Shown piece after piece: positions 8,284 to 18,268 of a stretch of DNA of 64,000 nt. The stretch's first letter is position 1. Each line of letters begins with the position of its first letter. The notes under the pieces were generated by a model, which saw only the letters and a list, made by a program, of their open reading frames with translations, made no database searches and was not told the origin of the DNA. Origin of the DNA: Arthrobacter sp. S39 (GTDB lineage: Bacteria > Actinomycetota > Actinomycetes > Actinomycetales > Micrococcaceae); contig NZ_SIHX01000008.1 in NCBI RefSeq assembly GCF_004320525.1, forward strand, positions 1 to 64,000, read 5' to 3'. The translations under genes and the position numbers were made by a program.

Positions 8284-11200
8284 ATGACCTCTTCGAGCTA
8301 CTTCCGATTCCCGCATGTGCACGGCGATCTGGTCACCTTCGTGGCCGAGGACGACGTCTGGATCGCGCCCCTTGGCGGAGGACGGGCATGGCGTGTCTCC
8401 TCCCTCCAGCTCCCAGCCCGCAACCCCCGCTTCACGCCGGACGGCAAGCGGCTGGTCTGGACCGTCGTCCAGGGGACAGCGCCCGAGGTGGTGACAGCGG
8501 AAGTGGACGGCGGCGGCTACCGCCAGCTGACCTACTTCGGCCACGCCAGCACCCGGGTGAAGGGATTTACCGCCGGCGGCGCAGCACTGGTCACCAGCGC
8601 CTTCCGCCAGGCCGAGAGCCGGCACACGTACGCCTACAGCGTTCCGGTCGACGGCGGCTGGGCCGAGGAGCTGCCGTTCGGCCCGGTGGAATCAGTGGCC
8701 TTCGGGCCTGAAGTCGGCGACGAACGGCCCGTAGTCCTTGCCAGCGTCCTGTCCCGCGAGCCGGCCTGGTGGAAGCGCTACCGCGGCGGTACCGCAGGAA
8801 AGCTTTGGATCGATTCTGACGGCAACGGCGAGTTCGAACGCCTTGTCCCCGAGCTGGACGGCAACCTCACGGATCCCATGTGGGTGGACGGGCGGATTGC
8901 CTTCCTGTCCGACCACGAAGGGTTCGGGAACCTGTACTCGGTCCTGCCGGGCGGCGGCGACCTGCGCCGGCACACCGACCATGAGGACTTCTACGTCCGG
9001 CATGCAGCCACCGACGGGCAGCGGATCGTGTTCGAGTCCGCCGGCGAACTCTGGGTCCTCCACGACCTGCGTTCGGACGCCGTGCGGCTGGACATCTCCC
9101 TCGGCTCGGCCTCACAGTCCCGGCGCCCGGGCCTGCTGAAGACCGAGAAGCACCTCGGGGCGGTGGTTCCCGATGCGACCGGCTCCGCCAGCGCCGTCGA
9201 GGCCCACGGCACCATCCACTGGATCCGCCACAAGGACGGTCCTTCCCGCGTGGTTGAGGCCACGCCCGGGGTCCGCGCACGGCTCCCCAGGCCGCTCGAC
9301 GGCGGACGCCTCGCCTACATCGCTGATCACGACGGCGTCGAGGCGCTGTACATCAAGGAGATCGCCGCGCACGTGCCCGGCCTGGCCGCGGCAGCTGACG
9401 CGGCACCCGCACCGGTGCCTGCTGACGCGCCTGCCGATGATGCCGCGGCTTCGCTGCCACGGCCGGTGCCGGCAGCCGGCACGGCCGCCCCTGCCGCGCC
9501 TGTCACGGCGCCGGTGGGCGACGACTCCCGGGCCGACGTCGCACCCGTTGCTGACGGGACGGCGGAGGAAGCCGCCACGGGCACGGCACCCACCCGCATC
9601 GCCTTCTCCAAGCCCGCCCGCGCCAGCTCCATGGAAGCGAGCCCCGATGGCCGGTGGCTCGCAGTCGGTACGTCCTTCGGCGACGTTTACGTCGCGGACA
9701 CCGCCACCGGTGAACTCTCCCTCGTGGCCAGCATCGGCGAGGGCACCATCTCGGAATTGAGCTGGTCAGCCGATTCACGGTGGCTGGCCTGGTCTGAACC
9801 CGTCACGTCGTTCGGTTCGCGCAGCAGGCTCCGGCTGGTCCAGGCCGGAGCCAAGGAAGCCGCGGTGGTTGAGGTCACTGACGGCCGGTTCTGCGACAAA
9901 TCGCCCGGCTTCACGCCGGACGGCAAGTTCCTTGCCTTCCTCTCCAACCGCAGCTTCGACCCGGTGTACGACGGCCACTCCTTCGACCTGTCGTTCCCCA
10001 GCCCCATCAAGCCCTACCTGGTAGCCCTGTCCGCCGATACACCGTCCCCGTTTGGCCCGGCCGTTGACCTGGACGGCGCAGGCGTTGAGCCCGAGGGCAC
10101 GGACGCCGCCCGCGTCCCGGAAGTACGGGTTGATGCAGAAGGCCTGGCACACCGGGTGATAGGCGTGCCGGTTCCGCAGGGCAACTACTCCTCGCTCCGG
10201 GCCACGGACGGCGCCCTCCTCTGGCTGGATTGGGCCCTCACCGGTGTCATCGGCGACGGCAAGGCCAGCCAGGAGGACAAGGACACGCCGCCCAGCCTGG
10301 TCCGGTTCGACCTTGCCCGCCGGAAAACGGTGACCTTGGTGGACGCCGTGGATAGCTACCGGCTGTCGGGTGACGGCAAGAAAGTTGTCCTGGTCCGCGA
10401 CAAGAAGGTCAGTGTGGTCCCGTCAGGCGCGAAGGCCGACGAGGAGTCCGGGCAGCTGGTCAAGGTGGACCTTGGCCGCATCCGGGTGATGATGGACCCG
10501 CTCAGCGTCTGGGGCCAGGCGTTCGACGAAGCCTGGCGGCTGCAGCGCGACTTTTTCTGGGCCGAAGACATGGCGGGCCAGGACTGGGACTCGGTCCATA
10601 AGCGCTACCGCCCCCTCGTGGACCGGCTCGGCTCCCATGACGACCTCGTGGACCTGCTCTGGGAACTTCACGGCGAGCTCGGCACGTCGCACGCGTACGT
10701 CCGGCCTGCCGCGGTGACGGAGAACGGCAGCAACGGCCAGGGGCGCCTGGGCGCCGACCTTGCCTTCACGGCCGCCGGATGGGAGATCACGCGGATCCTG
10801 GCCGGCGAGTCCTCGGATCCGCTGGCAACCTCCCCGCTGACCCGCCCCGGCGCCGGCGCCAAAGCGGGGGACCTGCTGCTGGCAATCGACGGAGTCCCGC
10901 TCTCCGCAACGGTGACCCCGGCCATGCAGCTGGTGGGCGCGGCGGGCCGCGCCGTGGAGCTCACGCTCAGCAACGGTCCCGGCCACGGCCCCGACGCCGG
11001 GATCCAGCGGCGCATCGCCGTGGTCCCGGTCAAGGACGAGGAGCGCCTGCGCTACCAGGAATGGGTTGCCGCGAACCGGCGTACGGTGCGCGAAGCATCG
11101 GGCGGTGCGTTCGGCTACCTGCACATTCCGGACATGATGGCCAACGGCTGGGCCCAGCTGCACCGGGACCTCGACACCGAAACGGCGCTGGACGGGCTGA

Positions 11201-11745
11201 TCGTGGACGTCAGGCGCAACCGTGGCGGGCACACGTCCCAGCTGGTTGCGGAACTGATCGGCCGCAAGGTCACCGGCTGGAGCATGCCCCGCGGCGAGGC
11301 GCCCCGCACCTATCCGCACCACGCCCCGCGCGGGCCGGTGATTGTCCTCGCGGACGAATTCGCCGGGTCCGACGGCGACATCATCACCCAGGTGTCGAAA
11401 CTCCGCGGCATCGGCCCCGTGATCGGGACGCGCACCTGGGGCGGCGTCGTCGGAATCGACAACAGGTACTCACTCGCGGACGGCACCGGCGTGACCCAAC
11501 CCCGGTACGCCACCTGGTTCGGCGGAGGTGTGGGCTGGAGCGTCGAAAACTACGGTGTGGACCCGGACATCGAAGTCGCCTACCCGCCGCACGCCTATGC
11601 CGCAGGCCAGGATCCCCAACTGGAATACGGGATCGGCGCACTGAAGGAGATGGTCCAGGAACTGCCCACGGACCGCCCTCCCGTCCGCGAAGGCTACCGC
11701 CGGCTCAAGCCCGCTCCGCTGCCCGCGCGGCGGCACGGCGACTGA
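8284..11745 (+). CDS. Tricorn-type S41 protease
   Basis: A very large (1153-residue) peptidase related to archaeal tricorn, which trims peptides released by the proteasome. N-terminal half: two beta-propeller regions with repeated FTPDGK / SPDGRW motifs. Then a C1 domain, a PDZ-like segment (AGDLLLAIDGVPLS) and the C-terminal S41 catalytic domain. Candidate catalytic residues are His803 (GTSHAYV) and Ser1029-Asp1030 (FAGSDGD). About 65 residues (roughly 372-435) between propeller segments are almost pure Ala/Pro/Asp, an unusual linker. No signal peptide, so cytoplasmic. The leucyl aminopeptidase encoded 5 kb away could act on its products. Confidence 0.93.
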   Translation: MTSSSYFRFPHVHGDLVTFVAEDDVWIAPLGGGRAWRVSSLQLPARNPRFTPDGKRLVWTVVQGTAPEVVTAEVDGGGYRQLTYFGHASTRVKGFTAGGAALVTSAFRQAESRHTYAYSVPVDGGWAEELPFGPVESVAFGPEVGDERPVVLASVLSREPAWWKRYRGGTAGKLWIDSDGNGEFERLVPELDGNLTDPMWVDGRIAFLSDHEGFGNLYSVLPGGGDLRRHTDHEDFYVRHAATDGQRIVFESAGELWVLHDLRSDAVRLDISLGSASQSRRPGLLKTEKHLGAVVPDATGSASAVEAHGTIHWIRHKDGPSRVVEATPGVRARLPRPLDGGRLAYIADHDGVEALYIKEIAAHVPGLAAAADAAPAPVPADAPADDAAASLPRPVPAAGTAAPAAPVTAPVGDDSRADVAPVADGTAEEAATGTAPTRIAFSKPARASSMEASPDGRWLAVGTSFGDVYVADTATGELSLVASIGEGTISELSWSADSRWLAWSEPVTSFGSRSRLRLVQAGAKEAAVVEVTDGRFCDKSPGFTPDGKFLAFLSNRSFDPVYDGHSFDLSFPSPIKPYLVALSADTPSPFGPAVDLDGAGVEPEGTDAARVPEVRVDAEGLAHRVIGVPVPQGNYSSLRATDGALLWLDWALTGVIGDGKASQEDKDTPPSLVRFDLARRKTVTLVDAVDSYRLSGDGKKVVLVRDKKVSVVPSGAKADEESGQLVKVDLGRIRVMMDPLSVWGQAFDEAWRLQRDFFWAEDMAGQDWDSVHKRYRPLVDRLGSHDDLVDLLWELHGELGTSHAYVRPAAVTENGSNGQGRLGADLAFTAAGWEITRILAGESSDPLATSPLTRPGAGAKAGDLLLAIDGVPLSATVTPAMQLVGAAGRAVELTLSNGPGHGPDAGIQRRIAVVPVKDEERLRYQEWVAANRRTVREASGGAFGYLHIPDMMANGWAQLHRDLDTETALDGLIVDVRRNRGGHTSQLVAELIGRKVTGWSMPRGEAPRTYPHHAPRGPVIVLADEFAGSDGDIITQVSKLRGIGPVIGTRTWGGVVGIDNRYSLADGTGVTQPRYATWFGGGVGWSVENYGVDPDIEVAYPPHAYAAGQDPQLEYGIGALKEMVQELPTDRPPVREGYRRLKPAPLPARRHGD

Positions 11746-11781
11746 CGCCCCGCCTGCGGCCGACAAGAGGCTGCGGGCATG

Positions 11782-11830
11782 CAGAAGGCCCTGCTTCCGC
11801 CGGTTATCCGGCAGGGAGCAGGGCCTTCTG
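11782..11830. terminator. Bidirectional terminator between the tricorn and osmC genes
   Basis: CAGAAGGCCCTGC (11782-11794) pairs perfectly with GCAGGGCCTTCTG (11818-11830), followed by TTTGC on the plus strand. It lies between two convergent genes and can serve both. Confidence 0.85.
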
Positions 11831-11861
11831 TTTGCAGCGCCAGGACGCTGCAGACTCCGGA

Positions 11862-12296
11862 TCAGGATTCCAGGGTTGCGTCCAGGGTGATGTCGATGCT
11901 GGCCAGCGCGCCGGACACAGGGCAGCCAACCTTGGCCTCGCCGGCGATCTTCTGGAACTCCTCTTCGGAGATGCCGGGGACGGTGGCGGACACGGTCAGG
12001 TGGCTGCCGGTGATGCCGGTGCCCGGAACGAAGGTCACGTCAGCCTTGGTGCGGACCTCGTCCGGCGTGTACCCGGCCTTTGAAAGTTCGTTGCTGAACG
12101 CCATGGAGAAGCAGCTTGCGTGGGCGGCGGCGATCAGCTCTTCCGGGCTGGTCTTGCCTTCGGCAGCTTCGGTGCGTGCCTTCCAGGTGACGTCGAACGT
12201 GCCCAGTCCTGAGCTGTCCAGCGTGGTCTGACCCGATCCTGCAAAAAGGTCGCCGTTCCATACTGTGTGTGCGCTGCGCGTTGCTGCCATGTCCAC
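11862..12296 (-). CDS. OsmC/Ohr family peroxiredoxin-like protein
   Basis: A 144-residue OsmC-fold protein. The family reduces organic hydroperoxides using two cysteines. Visible are the N-terminal beta region (HTVWNGDLFAGSGQTTLDSSGLG), PEELIAAAHASCFSMAFS with the first Cys, and the second Cys near the C-terminus (VGCPVSGALASIDITLDATLES). By length and motifs it is closer to OsmC than to Ohr. The ATG follows GAGGAGTGGAC. Monocistronic, with terminators on both sides. Confidence 0.9.
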   Translation of the reverse strand: MDMAATRSAHTVWNGDLFAGSGQTTLDSSGLGTFDVTWKARTEAAEGKTSPEELIAAAHASCFSMAFSNELSKAGYTPDEVRTKADVTFVPGTGITGSHLTVSATVPGISEEEFQKIAGEAKVGCPVSGALASIDITLDATLES

Positions 12297-12443
12297 TCCT
12301 CAAAGATTGATACGAACCGGGACCGGCTCCTGCCTGGGTCCCGCCGGTTCCCATCCTAGGGACTCCGCGGCGCCCATGCACGGGCTGTCCGCTCTCAGTG
12401 GATTGTGACCGCCCCAACGCCGGGGTTTGGTGATCAAACAGCG

Positions 12444-12481
12444 ACGGCGCCGCTCCCGGGCAAGGGGAGCCGCGCCGCCGT
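12444..12481 (-). terminator. Hairpin after the small membrane protein gene
   Basis: ACGGCG-CC-GCTCCC pairs with GGGAGC-CGC-GCCGCCGT across a short loop, about 20 nt after the stop of the gene at 12500. The U tract is poor. Confidence 0.55.
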
Positions 12482-12499
12482 GGTGTGTTGGGTAAGGAG

Positions 12500-12850
12500 T
12501 CAGTTCCACAAGGTGGCGATGGCCACGTTGAGGAGCGCCAGCCCGCCCACGCTGTGGGCGAGGCCCTTGCTGATGTCCTCGCCCTTTTTGTACTTGCGGC
12601 GTCCGATGAAGGCCAGGACGCCTACGGCCAGCGCGATCGCGAACTTGATGCCCAGCTTGAAGTAGTTCGCGTCCATGTCCAGGGCCGGGATCAGCCCCAT
12701 CATCACGATGCCGGTGATGAGCTGAAGCGCCGCGCCGTCGAACTGCCGGGGGTGGACGGTGGGCTTCTTCATGTTGCCGATCCAGATGCCGACGATCATG
12801 GCGGCGCCGACGATGTGCAGGAAGACCATGATGTTGTAGACGATAATCAT
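12500..12850 (-). CDS. Small four-helix membrane protein, function unknown
   Basis: A 116-residue, strongly hydrophobic protein with four predicted helices (about 5-25, 38-58, 66-82 and 95-114) and a basic loop RRKYKKG between helices 3 and 4. I do not recognise a family with a known function. It stands alone between the osmC and sucB units. TAGACT ends 6 nt before the ATG, another leaderless arrangement. Confidence 0.8.
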   Translation of the reverse strand: MIIVYNIMVFLHIVGAAMIVGIWIGNMKKPTVHPRQFDGAALQLITGIVMMGLIPALDMDANYFKLGIKFAIALAVGVLAFIGRRKYKKGEDISKGLAHSVGGLALLNVAIATLWN

Positions 12851-12856
12851 GGCAAC

Positions 12857-12862
12857 AGTCTA
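12857..12862 (-). promoter_or_regulatory. -10 element for the small membrane protein gene (leaderless candidate)
   Basis: TAGACT on the minus strand, then exactly 6 nt, then the ATG at 12850. The same TAGACT-N6-ATG layout precedes the DinB gene at 36473. Confidence 0.55.
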
Positions 12863-13016
12863 GCCAGACGTTCTACGCCATGTAGTAAGGCTGGCCGTGC
12901 CGCCCCGTGTGTCGCGCCGGCCGTTGCGGCCGGGTACTTAAACCGCGACGGCGGCGCACGCGTTCCGGCGGTTTCCCACCGGTGCGTGCACCGCCTTCGT
13001 ACGTTCCGGGTCTGGG

Positions 13017-14732
13017 CTACAGGCCCAGGTCAGCCTCGAAGGCGCCTTCTTCAAGGCGGGCCTTCAGGGTCTGCAGGAAGCGGCCTGCGTCTGCGCCGTC
13101 CACCAGGCGGTGGTCGTACGTCAGGGACAGGTACATCATGGAGCGGATGGCGATCGAGTCGTCACCGTTCTCATCGGCCACCACCACAGGACGCTTGACG
13201 ATCGCTCCGGTGCCCAGGATGCCCACCTGCGGCTGGTTGATGATCGGGGTGTCGAACAGGGCGCCGACCGAGCCGATGTTGGTGATGCTGAACGTGCCGC
13301 CGGACAGCTCGTCCGGACCGATCTTGCCGTCGCGGGTGCGGCCGGCGACGTCGGCGATCTTGCCGGCCAGGCCGGCCAGGTTCAGGTTGCCGGCGTCGGA
13401 GATGACCGGAACCAGCAGGCCCTTGTCGGTGTCGACGGCGATCGCCAGGTGCTCGGCGTTGTGGTACGTGATTTCCTGCTTGTCCTCGTCGTACGCAGCG
13501 TTGAGCTTCGGGTGCTGCTTGAGGGCTTCGGCCACTGCCTTGGCAATGAACGGCAGGAAGGTGAGCTTGACGCCGTTCTGGGCCTGGAACGAGTTCTTGG
13601 CCTTGAGGCGCAGCTTGGCGATCTTGGTCATGTCCACTTCGTGCACCTGCGTGAGCTGGGTGGAGACCTCGAGGGACTCGCGCATACGGCGGGCGATGAC
13701 CTGGCGGATGCGGGGAGCCTTCTGCGTGGTTCCGCGCAGGGAAGACGCAGCCGGGCCGGCGGGGGCAGCGGATGCTGCGCGTGCGGCCGGGGCCGCGGCG
13801 GGAGCAGCCTTGGCTTCTGCTGCGGCGATCACGTCCTGCTTGCGGATGCGGCCGCCAACACCGGTGCCGGACAGGGAGGAGATGTCCACACCCTGCTGGT
13901 TGGCGAGCTTGCGGACCAGGGGAGTGACATAGCCGGACTCGGAGCCCGACGCAGCCGGTGCGGCCTCAGCAGCGGGCTTCGGAGCTTCTGCCTTGGGAGC
14001 TTCCGCCTTCGGTGCCTCAGCCTTGGGTGCTTCAGCGGGAGCCGGAGCCGGAGCTTCGGTCTTGGCCTCGGCGGCCGGGGCAGGAGCGGCGGCGGGGGCA
14101 GCTGCGGGGGCAGCGGCACCGGAACCAATGACGGCCAGCACGGAGCCAACCTCGGCGGTTTCGTCCTCGTTGACCCGGATTTCCTGAAGCGTTCCCGCGA
14201 CGGGGGAGGGGATCTCGGTGTCGACCTTGTCGGTGGATACCTCGAGCAGGGGCTCGTCCACCTCGACGGAGTCGCCTACTGCCTTCAGCCACCGGGTGAC
14301 GGTGCCTTCGGTGACGCTTTCGCCGAGGGCCGGGAGGGTGACCTCGTGGCTTTCGCCGCCGGTTGCCGCGGGGGCCTCAGCTTCGGGAGCCGCTTCAGCC
14401 GGTGCGGCCGGGGCCTCTTCGGCGGGGGCTTCTTCGGCAGCGGCGGCGGGAGCTTCTTCGGCCGGTGCTGCTGCCTCGGGGGCTGCGGATCCTGAACCAT
14501 CACCGATGCGGACCAACGGAGCGCCGACTTCGGCGGTCTCATCTTCGGCCACGAGGATTTCCTCGATGACGCCGGCTATGGGAGAGGGGATTTCAGTGTC
14601 TACTTTGTCGGTGGAAACCTCGAGCAGCGGCTCGTCCACCTCTACCCGGTCACCTACCTGCTTGAGCCAGCGGGTGACGGTTCCTTCGGTGACGCTCTCA
14701 CCGAGGGCGGGCAAGTTAACGGATTCAGACAT
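13017..14732 (-). CDS. sucB: Dihydrolipoamide acyltransferase (E2) with two lipoyl domains
   Basis: Core E2 of 2-oxoacid dehydrogenase complexes; actinobacterial SucB-type E2s serve the pyruvate and/or 2-oxoglutarate complexes. The product is 571 residues. Two near-identical lipoyl domains carry the lipoylated Lys43 and Lys169 in [14 protein letters not shown]. Long Ala/Pro/Glu linkers include four PKAEA-like repeats. A peripheral subunit-binding domain follows (about 262-300, [16 protein letters not shown]), then the catalytic domain with the C-terminal HRLVDG motif (His541, Asp545). Separated from lpdA upstream by a terminator, so probably with its own promoter. The usual name is sucB; the true partner complex is not shown by sequence. 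Confidence 0.94.
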   Translation of the reverse strand: MSESVNLPALGESVTEGTVTRWLKQVGDRVEVDEPLLEVSTDKVDTEIPSPIAGVIEEILVAEDETAEVGAPLVRIGDGSGSAAPEAAAPAEEAPAAAAEEAPAEEAPAAPAEAAPEAEAPAATGGESHEVTLPALGESVTEGTVTRWLKAVGDSVEVDEPLLEVSTDKVDTEIPSPVAGTLQEIRVNEDETAEVGSVLAVIGSGAAAPAAAPAAAPAPAAEAKTEAPAPAPAEAPKAEAPKAEAPKAEAPKPAAEAAPAASGSESGYVTPLVRKLANQQGVDISSLSGTGVGGRIRKQDVIAAAEAKAAPAAAPAARAASAAPAGPAASSLRGTTQKAPRIRQVIARRMRESLEVSTQLTQVHEVDMTKIAKLRLKAKNSFQAQNGVKLTFLPFIAKAVAEALKQHPKLNAAYDEDKQEITYHNAEHLAIAVDTDKGLLVPVISDAGNLNLAGLAGKIADVAGRTRDGKIGPDELSGGTFSITNIGSVGALFDTPIINQPQVGILGTGAIVKRPVVVADENGDDSIAIRSMMYLSLTYDHRLVDGADAGRFLQTLKARLEEGAFEADLGL

Positions 14733-14788
14733 GTCGTCCCCGTTCTCCTTATTGATCTTTTTGTGCGGATGATTGCTGGCTTGTTCGA

Positions 14789-14827
14789 GCTTAGTGCACC
14801 CGGCGGATCATGCCCGGTGCACTAAGC
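14789..14827 (-). terminator. Terminator between lpdA and sucB
   Basis: GCTTAGTGCACC (14789-14800) and GGTGCACTAAGC (14816-14827) form a perfect 12-bp stem with a 15-nt loop, 21 bp after the lpdA stop. No strong U tract, but position and symmetry favour a terminator or processing site. Confidence 0.65.
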
Positions 14828-14848
14828 CCTGTTGTATTGCGGGGCTGC

Positions 14849-16231
14849 TTAGCCGTGGAGGGCTTTGCCTGCCAGGGCGAGGTGGGCCTCGCCCAGTGCC
14901 TCGTTCTGGGTGGGGTGGGCGTGCAGCAGCTGGGCCACATCCTCCGGGTAGGCTTCCCAGTTCACGATGAGCTGGGCTTCACCGATCTGCTCACCCATGC
15001 GGGAGCCGATCATGTGGACGCCCACTACGGGGCCGTCCTTCTGGCGGACCAGTTTCACCAGGCCGCCGGTGCCCAGGATGGAGCTCTTGCCGTTGCCGGC
15101 GAGGTTGTACTCCTGGATCTGGATCTGGTCGTCGCCGAATTTTTCCTTGGCGGCCTTCTCCGTGTAGCCCACGGTCGCGATTTCAGGTTCGCAGTAGGTG
15201 ACCTTGGGGATGTTGACGTCCTCGACGATGACAGGCTTCAGGCCTGCGATTTCCTCGGCGACAAAGATGCCCTGCTGGTATCCGCGGTGTGCGAGCTGCA
15301 CGCCGGGAACGATGTCGCCCACGGCGTAGACGTTGCCAACACCGGTGTGGAGGCGCTCGTTGGTGATGACGAAGCCGCGGTCGATGGTGACGCCGGCTTC
15401 CTCGTATCCGAGGTTGGCGGTGACGGGACCGCGGCCCACGGCGACCAGGAGGTATTCGGCTTCGAACGTCTGGCCGTCCACGAGGGTGACCTTGACGCCG
15501 GTGTCGTTCTGCTCGACACCCTGGAAGAAGATGCCGGTGGTGAACTTGATGCCGCGCTTCTTGAAGGCACGCTCGAGGTTCTTGACGATGGCGGTGTCCT
15601 CGTTGGGCACCAGCGACGGCAGGCCTTCAACGATGGTGACGTCCACGCCGAAGGACTTCCAGACGGAGGCGAATTCGACGCCGATGACGCCGCCGCCGAG
15701 CACGATGGCGCTCTTGGGAATGGTGTCCATCTTCAGCGCCTCGTCGGAGGTGATGACGCGGCCGCCGATTTCCAGGCCCGGAAGGGAACGGGAGTATGAG
15801 CCGGTGGCGAGGACGATGTTCTTGCCCTTGTAGGCGGTGCCGTTCACCACAACGGTGTCGGTGCCCTGGAGCTTGCCTTCACCCTCGATGACGGTGATGC
15901 CCTTGGACTTGATCAGTCCCTGGAGGCCCTTGAACTTGCCGGCGATGATGCCGTCTTTGTAAGCGTTGACAGCGTTGATGTCGATGCTGTCCAGGGTGAC
16001 ATTCACGCCGTACTTGGCGGAGTCGCGGGCGTGGTCGGCCAGTTCCGCCGAGTGCAGCAGGGCCTTGGTGGGGATACAGCCGTTGTGGAGGCACGTGCCG
16101 CCCAGCTTTCCCTTCTCCACGAGGCCGACGGTGAAGCCAAGCTGTACGGCCCGCAGGGCGGTGGCGTATCCGCCGCTGCCGCCACCGAGTACCAGGATGT
16201 CGAATTCTTGCGCAGTTGCCTGATCGGCCAC
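14849..16231 (-). CDS. lpdA: Dihydrolipoyl dehydrogenase (E3)
   Basis: Reoxidises dihydrolipoyl groups of E2 with FAD and NAD+. The 460-residue product has the FAD motif LGGGSGGYATA (about 15-25), redox disulfide C47/C52 (GGTCLHNGCIP), the second Rossmann motif (VLGGGVIGVEFA) and the C-terminal HPTQNE catalytic His-Glu. The GTG at 16231 follows AGGGAG by 8 nt. Flanked by hairpins on both sides, so probably its own transcription unit; functionally paired with sucB. Confidence 0.96.
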   Translation of the reverse strand: MADQATAQEFDILVLGGGSGGYATALRAVQLGFTVGLVEKGKLGGTCLHNGCIPTKALLHSAELADHARDSAKYGVNVTLDSIDINAVNAYKDGIIAGKFKGLQGLIKSKGITVIEGEGKLQGTDTVVVNGTAYKGKNIVLATGSYSRSLPGLEIGGRVITSDEALKMDTIPKSAIVLGGGVIGVEFASVWKSFGVDVTIVEGLPSLVPNEDTAIVKNLERAFKKRGIKFTTGIFFQGVEQNDTGVKVTLVDGQTFEAEYLLVAVGRGPVTANLGYEEAGVTIDRGFVITNERLHTGVGNVYAVGDIVPGVQLAHRGYQQGIFVAEEIAGLKPVIVEDVNIPKVTYCEPEIATVGYTEKAAKEKFGDDQIQIQEYNLAGNGKSSILGTGGLVKLVRQKDGPVVGVHMIGSRMGEQIGEAQLIVNWEAYPEDVAQLLHAHPTQNEALGEAHLALAGKALHG

Positions 16232-16414
16232 TTAGACGCTCCCTCGCGTGAACGATGACGCGAGCGTACGCATCATCTGGTCTTGGAACTTGTACTGCCG
16301 TGATTATGCCAGCAGGCAGGTTCTCTTGCATTTGTGACTACCGTGGTTCACCTTAGCGAACCACTTATCCATGCTCCACCTTGGCGCCGTGTTTGTGGAG
16401 CGCTTGTGGTGAGT

Positions 16415-16467
16415 GTCACGCGGCTTTGTGTCCAAGGATTCACCGTGGTGTCACAAAGCCGCGTGAC
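16415..16467 (-). terminator. Long palindrome after the aminopeptidase gene
   Basis: GTCACGCGGCTTTGTG (16415-16430) and CACAAAGCCGCGTGAC (16452-16467) are perfect 16-bp arms around a 21-nt loop, starting 16 bp after the pepA stop. A terminator by position, but without a T tract; it may also be an interspersed palindromic repeat. Confidence 0.65.
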
Positions 16468-16482
16468 AGGTCAAAAAGCCGG

Positions 16483-18009
16483 TCAGGCAGCTGCCGCCAG
16501 GAGGTCCTCCACGTACGCCACCAGGGTCCGGACAGTGCAGCCAGTGCCCTGTTTGTGGGTGTAGCCATAGGGGCTTCCGTTGTTGAAGGACGGCCCGGCG
16601 ATGTCCACGTGGGCCCAGGGGATCTGCTCCCCGTCCTTGCCCTTACCCACAAATTCGCGCAGGAAGACGGCAGCGGTCATCATGCCGCCGTGGCGTTCCC
16701 CGATGTTGGCCAGGTCCGCCACCTGGGAATCCAGGCTGGGGCGCAGCTCTTCAGGCAGCGGCATGGGCCAGACCAGTTCGCCCGCGCGGTCCGCGGCGGC
16801 CTTGAGCGGCCCGGTGACGCTGTCGGACCCCATGACGCCCGCCGTGCGGTTGCCGAGCGCAATAAGCTGCGCGCCGGTGAGCGTGGCGACGTCGATGATG
16901 GCATCCGGGAATTCCCGGCTCGCCGCGACGATGCCGTCCGCCATGACCAGGCGGCCCTCGGCGTCGGTGTTCAGCACCTCGACGGTTTTGCCGCCGAACA
17001 TCGTCAGGACGTCCGCGGGCCGCGAAGCGGCGCCGGAGGGCATGTTTTCGGCGATGCAGAGCCACGCGGTCGCCTTCACCGGCAAGCCCAGGCCGGCGAC
17101 CGCCAGCACAGTGTTAAGGACGACGGCGGCGCCCGCCATGTCGGACTTCATGTCGCCCATGCCCAGGGCAGGCTTAATGGAGATGCCGCCGGTGTCGAAG
17201 GTGATGCCTTTGCCGACCAGGGCGATCTTTGCGGTCGCCTTCGCGGGGGCGTATTCGACCTTCACCAGGCGGGGCTGCCGGGTGGAGCCCTTGCCCACGC
17301 CCATGATGCCGCCGAAGCCTTCCTTTTCGAGGCGTTTCTCGTCCCAGACGGTCACCTTGACCGGCAGGCCCTTGGCCAGTTCCTTGGCGGCCTCGGCGAA
17401 CGACTCCGGGTAGAGGTGGCTGGGCGGCTGGTTGACCAGCGACCGGGTGGCGTTGACTGCCTTGCCGACCAGGCCGGCCCGCACCAGGGCCGACCGCAGT
17501 TCCGGCCCGTCGGCAACATCCGTGTAGATGACGGCCTTGCCGACAGGGTCCTTCAGGCCGTCCTTGGAGGAACGGTATTCAGTGAAGGCATAGGATCCCA
17601 GCGCGGCACCTTCGGCGACGGCCGCGACGTCGGCGACACCCGCCGTCGGAAGTGCCAGGACCACGGTGCTGAAGCCGGCAAGCTGGCGCACGGCGGACCC
17701 TGCCGCCCGGCGGAGCGCTTCCCCGGCGAGGGCGCGGTCTGCGCCCACCTTGCCCACGCCGGCGAGGACGAGGACGCCGGCGCCGGTTTCGGGGAGGCCG
17801 GGGAGCCGGACCACCTGGTCGGCGGCGCCGGTGACGCCCAGAACCTTCAGGGAGTCGGCCAATGCTTCCGCGGACTTGGCCGTCAGCGGATTCTCCAGGA
17901 GGACGGGGCCGTCCGGCCCCTGGCCCACCCCGATGACAACGGCGTCACTGGGGGCCTTCTTAAGGTCCCGCGCGAGGGTACTAAGGTTGATTTCAGTAGT
18001 CTTGACCAT
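16483..18009 (-). CDS. pepA: Leucyl aminopeptidase (M17)
   Basis: A cytosolic hexameric two-metal aminopeptidase that removes N-terminal residues from peptides. The 508-residue product has the M17 signature NTDAEGRLVMAD, the metal-binding segment VGKGITFDTGGISIKP, and the usual variable N-terminal domain. The ATG follows AGGA with about 10-nt spacing. Monocistronic; divergent from the PAC2 gene. Confidence 0.96.
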   Translation of the reverse strand: MVKTTEINLSTLARDLKKAPSDAVVIGVGQGPDGPVLLENPLTAKSAEALADSLKVLGVTGAADQVVRLPGLPETGAGVLVLAGVGKVGADRALAGEALRRAAGSAVRQLAGFSTVVLALPTAGVADVAAVAEGAALGSYAFTEYRSSKDGLKDPVGKAVIYTDVADGPELRSALVRAGLVGKAVNATRSLVNQPPSHLYPESFAEAAKELAKGLPVKVTVWDEKRLEKEGFGGIMGVGKGSTRQPRLVKVEYAPAKATAKIALVGKGITFDTGGISIKPALGMGDMKSDMAGAAVVLNTVLAVAGLGLPVKATAWLCIAENMPSGAASRPADVLTMFGGKTVEVLNTDAEGRLVMADGIVAASREFPDAIIDVATLTGAQLIALGNRTAGVMGSDSVTGPLKAAADRAGELVWPMPLPEELRPSLDSQVADLANIGERHGGMMTAAVFLREFVGKGKDGEQIPWAHVDIAGPSFNNGSPYGYTHKQGTGCTVRTLVAYVEDLLAAAA

Positions 18010-18268
18010 AGGGATCAGTCCTCATTTCTCAAAGATTGTTCGGGCAGGAATGCATGTTTGGCGTCCTGCCATGGAAACCGAAGCTGCGGTGGGCCTGGGA
18101 CTCCGCCGGGGCGTCGCAAGCCCGTCCGGCAGGCCAGTTCCGATCGTAGCCCGTCTGCGCCGCCGCAGCGGAATCATCTGAGACTTGCAACACACCACCA
18201 GCTGGAATGCCGCGGTGGCCCGGGGCGTTGTACGAGGTATCCACCCGAAACCACGAAAGGAACATGCC

